This document shows, piece by piece, positions 35,104 to 43,081 of a stretch of 43,485 bases of DNA; position 1 is the stretch's first letter; each line of letters opens with the position of its first letter. The stretch is from Syntrophobacterales bacterium. GTDB taxonomy: Bacteria > Desulfobacterota > Desulfobaccia > Desulfobaccales > 0-14-0-80-60-11. The notes below the pieces were generated by a model that saw only the letters and a program-made list of their open reading frames with translations, was not told the DNA's origin and ran no database searches. The position numbers and the translations under genes are program-made. The DNA lies in NCBI GenBank assembly GCA_020060385.1, contig JAGVAH010000113.1, forward strand, positions 1 to 43,485. The letters run 5' to 3'.

Positions 35104-35313
35104 ATGGGAATTCGTTATCTTGCCGATTCAGATACGGCGCTGATTGAGTTCTCCTCTGCACCAGTGGTGGAAACCAGGGAAATCACAGAGAACCTCTATA
35201 TTGATTTGGATCAGCAAGGCAATCTGGTAAGCATGACCATCGAACACGCCAAAGTGCAGGCCAATATTTGCGAAGTGTCATTTTTGCAAATGGAGAAAAG
35301 CATTGTCTCATGA
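35104..35313 (+). CDS. DUF2283-family small protein
   Basis: Protein of 69 residues matching the DUF2283 pattern: an early DSDTALIEFSSAPVVETREI, then ENLYIDLDQQGNLVSMTIEHA. The family consists of small single-domain proteins, often found beside toxin-antitoxin-like DUF4258 genes, with unknown function. The start is ATG 35104, since GGGAGG lies 7 nt before it; longer versions from 35005 would overlap the promoter. No partner gene is adjacent. An out-of-frame 39-codon frame from ATG 35024 (hydrophobic, MRLVLNLIILPSFFIIFQ) overlaps its first 13 codons. Confidence 0.75.
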   Translation: MGIRYLADSDTALIEFSSAPVVETREITENLYIDLDQQGNLVSMTIEHAKVQANICEVSFLQMEKSIVS

Positions 35314-35375
35314 AACAGTATATTTCCTAAGAATACTTGGTACTTATCAAAACCTTCTTCCACCTCTTTAATTCC

Positions 35376-35403
35376 TCGACAGGTCCCCCCTTTGTGCTAC
35401 AAT
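35376..35403 (+). promoter_or_regulatory. Promoter with extended -10 (copy B)
   Basis: TCGACA (35376-35381), 16-nt spacer, TGC then TACAAT (35398-35403). It resembles copy A at 34991. The ATG of the next gene begins at 35410, where transcription would be expected to start, and no Shine-Dalgarno is present; this suggests a leaderless mRNA. Confidence 0.65.
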
Positions 35404-35409
35404 CTCCCC

Positions 35410-37848
35410 ATGCTCCAGACATCTTTTAGTATCCCTTTCATACCTTTCCGTAAGTATCTTCATTTATTAAAATTAATAACTGCTTTGGCGATCCTCGCCT
35501 TTCTGGCTGGCTGCGCGCCGGCCCTGCCGCCAGCGGCACCGCCGCCGGAGGTGGAGCTCCCGCCCCCGCCACCCCCGAAACCCGCAGCCGGCCTGCCCAA
35601 GGTCCAGGACCCCCGCTTTGCCCGCCTGGATGGCGTGGCCCGGCAGGAGCTGGCCGCCGGGCAGGTCCCCGGGGCCGTCATTTTTGTGGGCCACCAGGGC
35701 GAGATCGTCTATCACCGGGCCTTGGGCCAGCGCACCGTGGAGCCATATTTCCAGGCCATGACCGAAGACACTATCTTTGATCTGGCCTCCCTCACCAAGG
35801 TGGTGGCCACCACCACCGCCATCATGCAGCTGGTGGATGAGGGCCGGGTGCGGTTGAAAGATCCCGTGTCCAAATACTGGCCGGAATTCGCGGCCAACGG
35901 CAAGAGTCGCATCACCATCCGCCACCTCCTGACCCACACCTCCGGTCTGCGGGCGGAGGTGCGGTCCCGGCCCCCCTGGCATGACTACCAAGGAGGCATG
36001 GCGGCCATTGTCGCCGACCACCCCGTCAATCCCCCGGGCACCCATTTCCGTTACAGCGACGCCAATTTCATCGTCCTAGGGGAGATCGTGCACCGGGTCT
36101 CGGGCCTGCCTCTGGACGTCTACTGCACCCGGGAGATCTTCAGGCCCCTGGGCCTCAGGGATACGACTTTCAGGCCCAAGGGCAGCCAGAAAAACCGCAT
36201 CGCCCCCACGGACCTGCGCTGGGGCAAGGTGCATGATCCCACGGCCCATCGCCTGGGCGGGGTGGCCGGTAACGCCGGGGTCTTCTCCACCGCGGACGAC
36301 CTGGCCGTTTTTGTGCAAATGCTGCTGGACGGCGGCGTCAGCCGGGGCCGGCAGATTCTCAGCCCCCAGGCAGTGGCCGCCATGACCAAACCCTGCCAAA
36401 TCCCGGGGAACGCCACCCGCCGGGGCCTGGGCTGGGATATCTGCTCCCCCTACAGCCGGGTCTTCAACGCCGCCTTCCCCATGGGCTCCTTCGGGCACAC
36501 CGGCTATACCGGCACCTCCCTGTGGGTCGATCCCAAGTCCAAGACCTTCGTGATCATCCTCACCAACCGCCTGCATCCCCACGGCCGGGGGCAGGTCAAG
36601 GCCCTGCGAGCCCGCATCTCCACGGCCGTAGCCCAGATCATGCATTTGGGAAAACCGGCCAGGGCCGCCTTGGGGGGAGCGGAGCCGGTAATGGAGGGCC
36701 ACGGCGCCAGCGATTCCCCGGATAAAGTGCGGAGCGGCCTGGAAGTCCTGGCGGCCTCCGGCTTCGCCCCCCTCAAGGGCAAGAATATCGGGGTAATCAC
36801 CAATCACACGGGGGTGGACGGGGCCAGGCGCTCCACCCTCAGACTGCTGCTCCAGGCCCCGGGAATGAAGGTCAAGGCCATCTTCAGCCCGGAGCACGGG
36901 CTCTCCGGCAAGCTGGATGAGAAGATCGCCTCCGGCAGGGACGGGGCCACCGGGCTGCCGGTCTACAGCCTCTATGGCAAGGTCATGAAGCCCACGCCCG
37001 GGATGCTTAAGGGACTGGACGCCCTAGTCTATGATATCCAGGACGTGGGCGCCCGTTACTATACCTATATAACCACCATGGCCTATGCCATGGAGGCCGC
37101 GGCCGCCGCGGGCCTGGATTTTTACGTGTTGGACCGGCCCGACCCCCTGACCGCGGCCAGCGTCCAGGGGCCGGTCCTGGACCCGGATCTGCGCTCCTAT
37201 ATCGGTTATTTCCCGTTGCCGGTGCGTTATGGCATGACCGTGGGGGAGCTGGCCCAGCTCTTTAACCGGGAGAGACATATCGGCGCCCGGTTGCAGGTGG
37301 TAAAGATGGCGGGCTACCAGCGGGGGGCCTGGTTCGATGAGACCGGATTGCCCTGGATCAATCCCTCCCCCAATATCCGCTCCCTGGCCCAGGCGATCCT
37401 TTACGCCGGGGTGGGCCTGGTGGAATCCGCCAACGTCAGCGTGGGCCGAGGCACGGCCATGCCCTTTGAAATAGTGGGCGCGCCCTGGATTTCCGGGGCC
37501 CGGCTGGCCCGTTACCTGAACCAGCGGCAAATCGCCGGAGTCACCTTTGAACCGGTGACCTTTGTGCCTGCGGCCAGCCCCTACCGGGGGCAGAGATGCG
37601 GCGGGGTGCGCCTGCGCCTGGAGGACCGGGCCGCCCTGGATGCGCCGGCAGCGGGCATCGAATTGGCGGCCGCCCTGTACCATCTCTTTCCCGGCAAGTT
37701 CCAAATCGACCGGACCCTGGGCATGGTGGGCTCGCGGCGGGTCCTCCAGGAGATCAAGAACGGCCAAGACCCCCGGGAGATTAAACGGAAATGGCAGCCC
37801 GGGCTCAACGCCTTCTGCCGCCTGCGGTCCAAGTATCTGCTCTATTGA
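35410..37848 (+). CDS. Lipoprotein: serine hydrolase (class C beta-lactamase fold) fused to NamZ/DUF1343 muramidase
   Basis: 812-residue two-domain envelope protein. The lipoprotein signal has its lipobox LAGC at 32-35, followed by a Pro-rich linker (about 37-63). The first domain is a class C beta-lactamase/penicillin-binding-like serine hydrolase, with nucleophile S127 and K130 in SLTK, YSDAN as the Tyr motif, and GHTGYTGTS as the third motif. From about residue 450 comes a DUF1343 domain, the family of the exo-N-acetylmuramidase NamZ: NIGVITNHTGVDG, IFSPEHGLSG, YDIQDVGARYYTYITTM, DRPDPL and WINPSPNIRS. Together they suggest trimming of peptide and sugar parts of peptidoglycan in the periplasm; specificity is unknown. 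The start ATG 35410 is used because of the promoter position; an upstream in-frame start at 35392 falls inside the promoter. Confidence 0.9.
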   Translation: MLQTSFSIPFIPFRKYLHLLKLITALAILAFLAGCAPALPPAAPPPEVELPPPPPPKPAAGLPKVQDPRFARLDGVARQELAAGQVPGAVIFVGHQGEIVYHRALGQRTVEPYFQAMTEDTIFDLASLTKVVATTTAIMQLVDEGRVRLKDPVSKYWPEFAANGKSRITIRHLLTHTSGLRAEVRSRPPWHDYQGGMAAIVADHPVNPPGTHFRYSDANFIVLGEIVHRVSGLPLDVYCTREIFRPLGLRDTTFRPKGSQKNRIAPTDLRWGKVHDPTAHRLGGVAGNAGVFSTADDLAVFVQMLLDGGVSRGRQILSPQAVAAMTKPCQIPGNATRRGLGWDICSPYSRVFNAAFPMGSFGHTGYTGTSLWVDPKSKTFVIILTNRLHPHGRGQVKALRARISTAVAQIMHLGKPARAALGGAEPVMEGHGASDSPDKVRSGLEVLAASGFAPLKGKNIGVITNHTGVDGARRSTLRLLLQAPGMKVKAIFSPEHGLSGKLDEKIASGRDGATGLPVYSLYGKVMKPTPGMLKGLDALVYDIQDVGARYYTYITTMAYAMEAAAAAGLDFYVLDRPDPLTAASVQGPVLDPDLRSYIGYFPLPVRYGMTVGELAQLFNRERHIGARLQVVKMAGYQRGAWFDETGLPWINPSPNIRSLAQAILYAGVGLVESANVSVGRGTAMPFEIVGAPWISGARLARYLNQRQIAGVTFEPVTFVPAASPYRGQRCGGVRLRLEDRAALDAPAAGIELAAALYHLFPGKFQIDRTLGMVGSRRVLQEIKNGQDPREIKRKWQPGLNAFCRLRSKYLLY

Positions 37849-37959
37849 AAATTTTTATAACCAAATGGGGTGCGCGCAAAAGGGCTTTAGAGCCAGAGTT
37901 CCAGCCCGCACCCGGGACCCTGGCCTCTCTCCCCAACCTGGTATTTTGGGTTTCTCCGG

Positions 37960-39651
37960 ATGACGCCGCGCCACTGGCAACTAATAGCCTGTATCGCCCT
38001 GGTTCTGGCCACCTTGGCCGGGTTTGGGGGGGTAGTCAACCATCAGTTCATTCAGTTTGACGACCTTTATTACCTCACGGAAAACCCCGCGATCCAGGAT
38101 GGCCTCACCCTGAAAAGCCTCACTTGGGCCCTGGCCACCACCCGGGCCGGCAACTGGATCCCCCTGACCTGGCTCTCCCACCTGCTGGACGTCCAGCTCT
38201 TCGGGCTGCGCCCCGGGGGGCATCACCTCACCAGCTTAGCCTTCCATGTGGCCAACACCCTGCTGTTATTCCTCTGGCTGCTCCGGGCCACCCGGTCTTT
38301 GGGGCCCGCCTTCCTGGCGGCCGCCCTCTTTGCCTGGCATCCCCTGCACGTGGAGCCGGTGGCCTGGGCCGCGGCCCGGAAAGACGTCCTCAGCACCTTT
38401 TTCTGGCTCCTCACTTTGTGGGCCTATCTCAGGTACGGGGAACGCCCGGGCGGGGGCAGATACACCCTGGTGTTCCTCTGCTTCCTCCTGGGGCTGCTGG
38501 CCAAACCCATGCTGGTGACCTTGCCCTTGGTCCTCCTCTTGCTGGATTATTGGCCCCTGGGCCGTTGGGGGTCCGGAGACATAACCCACAAGAGTTTGAT
38601 CCTGGAGAAATTGCCCCTCCTGGTGCTATCTGCGTTTTTTGGCCTGGTCGCTCTCTATGCCCAACAGGCAGTGGGCGCCGTGGCCCCGGTGGGGGAGATT
38701 TCCCTGGGCAGCCGGGTGGCCACCGCGTTGGTGGCCTATATCTGGTATCCCCTGAAGATGTTTTGGCCCACGGGCCTGGCCGTGCTCTATCCCCATCCGG
38801 TGGAGGCCCTCCCCCTCTGGCAGCCTCTGGGAGCATGCTTCATCCTGATCCTCGTCTCCTTCCTGGTGGTTTGGGGAGCCCGGCGTTCTCCTTACTTGCC
38901 GGTGGGCTGGCTCTGGTATCTGGTTACTCTGCTGCCGGTCATCGGCCTGGTGCAGGTGGGCAACCAGGCCTGGGCGGACCGCTACACCTATGTGCCCCTC
39001 ATCGGCCTCTTTATCATGGGGGCCTGGGGCGTCCGGGATCTGACCGCGGACCTGCCGGGGGCCAGGGTCATCCGTCCCGTGGGGGCCGGCATTATTCTCA
39101 CCGCCTTGCTCATCTTAACTTTGGTCCAGGTCCGCTACTGGCGGGACTCCATGACCCTTTTTGTACATACTCTGGAGGTCACCACGGACAACTACGTGAT
39201 CCATCATGACCTGGGGGTGGCCCTGGCCAAAGAGGGAAAGGGGGAGGAGGCGGCCCGCCACTTCTACCAGGCCTTGCGCCTCAACCCCTATAATGCCCGG
39301 GCCCAGAATAAGCGGGGGGAAGAACTGGTGGCCCGGGGCCAAGTGGCGGCGGGTATTGCCAGGTTCCAGGCCGCGGTCAGGCTCAAACCCGATTTCGTGG
39401 CCGCCTACAACAACCTAGGGCTGGCTTATGCCCGCCAGGGGGAGATGGACCGGGCCCTGGCCATGTTTCAGAAGACCATCGCCCTGGACCCTAATTTCGT
39501 CCCGGGCTATAAAAATCTGGGTCTGACCCTGGCCTGCCAGGGGAAGAAACGGGAAGCCAGGGAGATGCTGACCAAAGCAGTGGAGCTCCAGCCTAATGAC
39601 CTTGAGGCCCAAAATATTTTGCGGGATTTAACAGGTCGGGGCCGGGATTAA
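37960..39651 (+). CDS. Multi-pass membrane protein with C-terminal TPRs (TMTC-like, GT-C superfamily)
   Basis: 563 residues. About ten membrane helices come first. Near the start is the acidic motif NHQFIQFDDLYYLTENP, the typical first-loop Asp pair of GT-C glycosyltransferases. HHLTSLAFHVANTLLLF and AALFAWHPLHVEPVAWAAARKDVLSTFFWLL follow, motifs shared with the TMTC O-mannosyltransferase-like group. From about residue 400 there are three to four tetratricopeptide repeats (VIHHDLGVALAKEGKGEEAARHF, AAYNNLGLAYARQGEMDRAL, PGYKNLGLTLACQGKKREA). A role in protein glycosylation is plausible but not shown. The RBS is weak. It runs convergent to nifS with 24 nt between them. Confidence 0.82.
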   Translation: MTPRHWQLIACIALVLATLAGFGGVVNHQFIQFDDLYYLTENPAIQDGLTLKSLTWALATTRAGNWIPLTWLSHLLDVQLFGLRPGGHHLTSLAFHVANTLLLFLWLLRATRSLGPAFLAAALFAWHPLHVEPVAWAAARKDVLSTFFWLLTLWAYLRYGERPGGGRYTLVFLCFLLGLLAKPMLVTLPLVLLLLDYWPLGRWGSGDITHKSLILEKLPLLVLSAFFGLVALYAQQAVGAVAPVGEISLGSRVATALVAYIWYPLKMFWPTGLAVLYPHPVEALPLWQPLGACFILILVSFLVVWGARRSPYLPVGWLWYLVTLLPVIGLVQVGNQAWADRYTYVPLIGLFIMGAWGVRDLTADLPGARVIRPVGAGIILTALLILTLVQVRYWRDSMTLFVHTLEVTTDNYVIHHDLGVALAKEGKGEEAARHFYQALRLNPYNARAQNKRGEELVARGQVAAGIARFQAAVRLKPDFVAAYNNLGLAYARQGEMDRALAMFQKTIALDPNFVPGYKNLGLTLACQGKKREAREMLTKAVELQPNDLEAQNILRDLTGRGRD

Positions 39652-39675
39652 GAACCCTAAAAATCTCATCCCTCC

Positions 39676-40863
39676 TCACCCCTCCCCCCGGGCGCAGAGG
39701 GCGTCCCCCGCTTCCCAATAAGGGGACAGGGCCCGGAGGTCCTCGATGATGCCCGGCAGGGTGTCGCTGACGAAGTCGATCTCCTCCTCCGTGTTATAGA
39801 TGCTGAGGCTGAAGCGGATGGAGCCGTGGGCCATGGTGAAGGGCACGCCCATGGCCCTCAGCACGTGGGAGGGCTGCAGGGACCCGGAGGTGCAGGCGGA
39901 GCCGGAAGAAGCGCAGATGCCGTATTCATCCAGCCGCAGGAGGATGGCCTCCCCCTCCACGAATTCGAAGCTGATATTGCTGGTGTTGGGGAGGCGCTGC
40001 ACCCGGTCGCCGTTCACCCGGCAGCGGGGCACCCGGTCCAGGAGTGCATTTTCCAATTTGTCCCGCAATTCCTTGACCACCGTGTTCTCCGTGGTCAGCT
40101 TCTGGGCCGCCAGGTCGCAGGCCAGGCCCAGGGCAATGATGCTGGGAACGTTTTCCGTGCCCCCCCGGCGCCCCTTTTCCTGGTGGCCGCCGATGAGGAA
40201 GGGGGAAAATCGGGTGCCTTTGCGCAAGTAGAGCGCGCCCACCCCCTTGGGCGCGTGCAGCTTGTGGCCGGACAGCGACAGCATGTCAATGCAATTGGCC
40301 CGCATATCAATGGGAATCTTGCCCACGGCCTGCACCGCGTCCGTGTGGAAGAGGATGCCCCGGTTATGGGCCAGGGTGGCGGCCTCCTCCACCGGGAAGA
40401 TCACCCCGGTTTCATTGTTGGCCCACATCATGCTGACGATGGCCGTATCCGGGGTCAGGCTCCTGGCGTACTGCTCCAGGTTGAGGCGTCCTTCGCTGTC
40501 CACCGGCAGCTCGGTGAGGCGGTAGCCTTCCTGGGCCAGGCGGGCCGCCAGGGAGTGGACCGCGGGGTGCTCCACCCGGGTGGTGACGAGGTGGCGCTTC
40601 CCGGGATTGGTGGCCAGGGCCGAGCGGATGGCCGTATTGTCGCTCTCCGTGCCGCAACTGGTGAAGATGATCTCCTCCGGCTGGGCGCCGATGATTTTGG
40701 CCACCTGCTCCCGGGCCTGGCGCACCCGGCGGCCCACCTGGCCCCCAAAGGTGTGCATGCTGGAGGGATTGCCGTAATAATCCTGGAGATAAGGGAGCAT
40801 GGCCTCCAGGACTTCCGGGGCCACCCGGGTGGTGGCGTTGTTGTCCAGGTAGATGGTCTTCAC
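39676..40863 (-). CDS. nifS: Cysteine desulfurase NifS
   Basis: PLP enzyme that takes sulfur from cysteine for Fe-S cluster assembly. 395 residues. IYLDNNATTRVAPEV opens the protein. The PLP lysine is K201 in SLSGHKLHAPKG, and the persulfide cysteine is C324 in ASSGSACTSGSLQPSHVL, in the loop length of the NifS/IscS class. Its start overlaps the nifU stop by 4 nt, so translation is coupled. As the only desulfurase in the window, it may also serve MnmA and other sulfur-using enzymes. Confidence 0.93.
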   Translation of the reverse strand: MKTIYLDNNATTRVAPEVLEAMLPYLQDYYGNPSSMHTFGGQVGRRVRQAREQVAKIIGAQPEEIIFTSCGTESDNTAIRSALATNPGKRHLVTTRVEHPAVHSLAARLAQEGYRLTELPVDSEGRLNLEQYARSLTPDTAIVSMMWANNETGVIFPVEEAATLAHNRGILFHTDAVQAVGKIPIDMRANCIDMLSLSGHKLHAPKGVGALYLRKGTRFSPFLIGGHQEKGRRGGTENVPSIIALGLACDLAAQKLTTENTVVKELRDKLENALLDRVPRCRVNGDRVQRLPNTSNISFEFVEGEAILLRLDEYGICASSGSACTSGSLQPSHVLRAMGVPFTMAHGSIRFSLSIYNTEEEIDFVSDTLPGIIEDLRALSPYWEAGDALCARGEG

Positions 40864-41684
40864 GAGGTCACCTCCTCCACCTCCAGCTCCGGCCAGACCA
40901 GTTCCCGGAGTTTGGCCTCCACCACCTGTTTCAGGGTGAGGTGGGAGGCGGCGCAGGAGGCGCAGGCCCCCCGGGTGGCCACCAGCACCCGGTTGCCCAC
41001 CACGTCGATGAGCTCCAGGTCGCCCCCGTCCTGCTGCAGCGCCGGCCTGATCTCCCGGTCGATGGTCTCTTCGATCATCTTGATCTTCTGGATATTGGAG
41101 AGCTTGGGCCGGGTCACCACCTTGCCCTGGGAGCGCACCCGGTCGATGATCTCCTGGATGGCTTCGTGGCAGTTGCCGCAGCCGCCCCCGGCCTTGGTGT
41201 AGTTGGTCACTTCCTCGATGGTCCTGAGGTTGTTTTCCTTAACCACCCGGGCGATCTCCTCTTCCGTGACCCCGAAACACTCGCAGATGATCTGTCCTTC
41301 TTCCGTGGGCGCGGGTTCCCCCCGGTAGTGGGCGATGGCGGCCTCCAGGGCCTCCCGGCCCATCACCGAGCAGTGCATCTTTTCCTCGGGGAGCCCCCCC
41401 AAATAATTGGCGATGTCCTGGTTGGTGATCTTGGCGGCCTCTTCCACCGTCTTGCCCTTGATCATCTCGGTGAGCGCGGAGGCCGAAGCAATGGCGCTGG
41501 CGCAGCCGAAGGTCTTGAAGCGGGCGTCCTTTATGCGGCCGTTTTCATCCAGCTTGAAGGTCAGCTTCAGCGCGTCGCCGCAGGCCAGGGAACCCACGGT
41601 GGCCGCGCCGTCGGGATTCTCCACCTCTCCCACGTTCCGGGGATTCAAGAAATGCTCTTTGACCTTATCCGTATATTCCCACAT
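40860..41684 (-). CDS. nifU: NifU, Fe-S cluster scaffold
   Basis: Three-domain scaffold of 274 residues on which NifS assembles Fe-S clusters. The N-terminal IscU-like domain has C35 (LACGD), C61 (FGCASA) and C105 (MHCSV). The central [2Fe-2S] BFD-like domain has IICECFGVTEEEI and GGGCGNCHEAI. The C-terminal NifU domain has the CxxC of GACASCAASH. The gene has AAAGGAG in front of ATG 41684. The full-length NifU form with NifS is common in anaerobes even without nitrogenase, and no nif structural genes are present here. Confidence 0.94.
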   Translation of the reverse strand: MWEYTDKVKEHFLNPRNVGEVENPDGAATVGSLACGDALKLTFKLDENGRIKDARFKTFGCASAIASASALTEMIKGKTVEEAAKITNQDIANYLGGLPEEKMHCSVMGREALEAAIAHYRGEPAPTEEGQIICECFGVTEEEIARVVKENNLRTIEEVTNYTKAGGGCGNCHEAIQEIIDRVRSQGKVVTRPKLSNIQKIKMIEETIDREIRPALQQDGGDLELIDVVGNRVLVATRGACASCAASHLTLKQVVEAKLRELVWPELEVEEVTS

Positions 41685-42310
41685 GGGCGCACTCCTTTGA
41701 TATTTACTTATGCACAGTGAGCCGGGGCCGAAGCCCGCTTAGAAGTTGACTGCATCAATATAGTTCAGGCCGGGCCAAAAGACAATGGCCGCTGACAGCC
41801 CTGGGCGTTAAGGCCTGGCAGTATGGGCGTCACCAATGCCTTCGGACCCAAGGCAGAAAAATGCTTTTTCTTTCCCGGGCCCCTCCGGCCTGACCCGGAA
41901 AATCACCAGGCCCACCATTAATCCCAAGTTGCCATCAAAGAAGTAATTTTTAGCTGTCATTCTGAACGGAGCACAGCGGAGTGAAGAATCTCGTATTTTG
42001 AGATTCTTCGCTGCACTCAGAATGGCAAAATTACTCGTTTGACCGCAACTTGGTATAAGCCCCTTGGTCAACAATTTTCACTATGGGTCTTGCCAAAATA
42101 AAAATCATGGATAAAATTCAACGCAAGGGGAGCTTGGGAGGTTATCCTCTTTTTATTTTTAGGGCTGCTGAACTCATTTTCGCCCCGCCCCATTTTTTTC
42201 TTTACCTTCAAACCGATTTTATTTATTATTTACGTCAATTAGCCCATTGGCGGCCTAAGCTCGCCACAAAGCGGCGGGGAAAGGCGGCCCACTCCAAGGA
42301 GTATCCCGGG
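41685..42310. other. Intergenic region between nifU and the HU gene
   Basis: About 625 nt between two divergent genes. It holds the nifU RBS, a 73-nt palindromic repeat (41955-42027) and an AT-rich leader before HU. A frame that would extend HU upstream to 42083 has no RBS and no HU-like sequence, so it is not used. Confidence 0.6.
41955..42027. repeat. Long palindromic dispersed-type repeat
   Basis: Left arm TGTCATTCTGA to GAAGAATCTC (41955-41992), 7-nt AT loop, right arm GAGATTCTTC to TCAGAATGGCA (42000-42027). The arm ends pair perfectly; the left arm has extra bases in the middle. CATTCTGA-to-GAAGAATCT repeats of this kind are known as dispersed palindromes in many bacteria. No T-tract follows, so it is not a standard terminator. 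Confidence 0.7.
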
Positions 42311-42586
42311 ATGAATAAATCGCAGCTCATCGAGGCCCTGGCCAAAGCGGAGAATCTTACTTTAAAGAAAGCGGAAATGGTGGTCAACGCCATGTTCGAG
42401 AACATGGCGGAAGCCCTGGTGCAGAAGGAACGCATCGAGATTCGCGGCTTTGGCAGCTTTAAAGTCAAATTCTACAATGGCTACAAAGGCCGTAACCCCA
42501 AGACCGGGGACCTCATCGAAGTGGAGGGCAAGAAATTGCCCTTCTTTAAGGTGGGCAAAGAGCTGCGGGAACGCGTCGATCGCTGA
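42311..42586 (+). CDS. HU/IHF-family DNA-binding protein
   Basis: Small histone-like protein of 91 residues that bends and compacts DNA as a dimer. It opens MNKSQLIEALAKAENLTLKK, with a helical dimer core, then the IEIRGFGSFKVKFYNGYKGRNPKTG arm region, in which the conserved GFGSF and GRNPKTG are visible. It ends KVGKELRERVD. AAGGAG lies 12 nt before ATG 42311. HU and IHF cannot be separated with certainty. The SRP RNA gene begins only 14 nt after the stop codon. Confidence 0.93.
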   Translation: MNKSQLIEALAKAENLTLKKAEMVVNAMFENMAEALVQKERIEIRGFGSFKVKFYNGYKGRNPKTGDLIEVEGKKLPFFKVGKELRERVDR

Positions 42587-42600
42587 GTTTTTGGTAACCT

Positions 42601-42865
42601 GGCCGTGCTAGACGGGGAGCTAGCGGTGCCCTGTGACCCGAAAGCCGCTTATGCGGGGTTGAAGTCCTTTCCGAGGGTTGCAGCGCATCCGGAGACGGCT
42701 GTCCCGGACGGCGGATTGGACCCCACGCAACAGACGCTGGTGAACCCCGTCAGGTCCGGAAGGAAGCAGCGGTAAATCAGGCGGTCTGTGTCGCGGCGGC
42801 TGCTAATCCTTGAACCCCCGGGCGGTCCCTCCGGATGAGGCGGATTCGAAGACGGGTGCACGGCC
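42601..42865 (+). ncRNA. ffs: Signal recognition particle RNA, large bacterial form (6S/4.5S-like scRNA)
   Basis: Identified by the domain IV signature GGTCCGGAAGGAAGCAGC (42753-42770), to which Ffh binds. The 5' part, CCGTGCTAGACGGGGAGCTAGCGGTGCCCTG-like, matches the Alu-domain-bearing Bacillus-type RNA. The ends pair: GGCCGTGC (42601-42608) with GCACGGCC (42858-42865), giving a 265-nt molecule, far longer than the roughly 114-nt 4.5S RNA of E. coli. It targets membrane and secreted proteins to the translocon with Ffh. No T-tract terminator follows directly, and no promoter was identified between it and HU. Confidence 0.93.
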
Positions 42866-42924
42866 AGGCTAATCTTGTCACTTCCATATTCCCCTTCCCC
42901 CATAAAAAGAAGGTCTATTTATCC

Positions 42925-42948
42925 GTTCCCCAGCCCCTGCTGGGGAAC
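42925..42948. other. Hairpin downstream of the SRP RNA
   Basis: GTTCCCCAGC, loop CCCT, GCTGGGGAAC: ten perfect pairs, no T-tract. It is 60 nt beyond the mature SRP RNA end and could mark a processing or 3'-end element. Confidence 0.4.
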
Positions 42949-43081
42949 GCCATTGGCTGCGAAACCCCTGCGGCCCGAGAAGATCAGTGCCCAGGAAAGG
43001 CAGGAGCTTTTTTCCCTAGTTAGGTTCCCAAGCACAAGCCTGGCAACCAGAAGATCGGTCACAAGTTGGAGGCAGCAGGAT

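Noticed and set aside
40860-41684. Evidence for a nitrogen-fixation locus
   Set aside because: NifU and NifS alone commonly serve general Fe-S assembly in anaerobes; no nifHDK or other nif gene is present.
42083-42310. N-terminal extension of the HU gene
   Set aside because: HU proteins begin at MNKSQLIEAL, ATG 42311 has an AAGGAG upstream, and the extension has no recognisable sequence or RBS.
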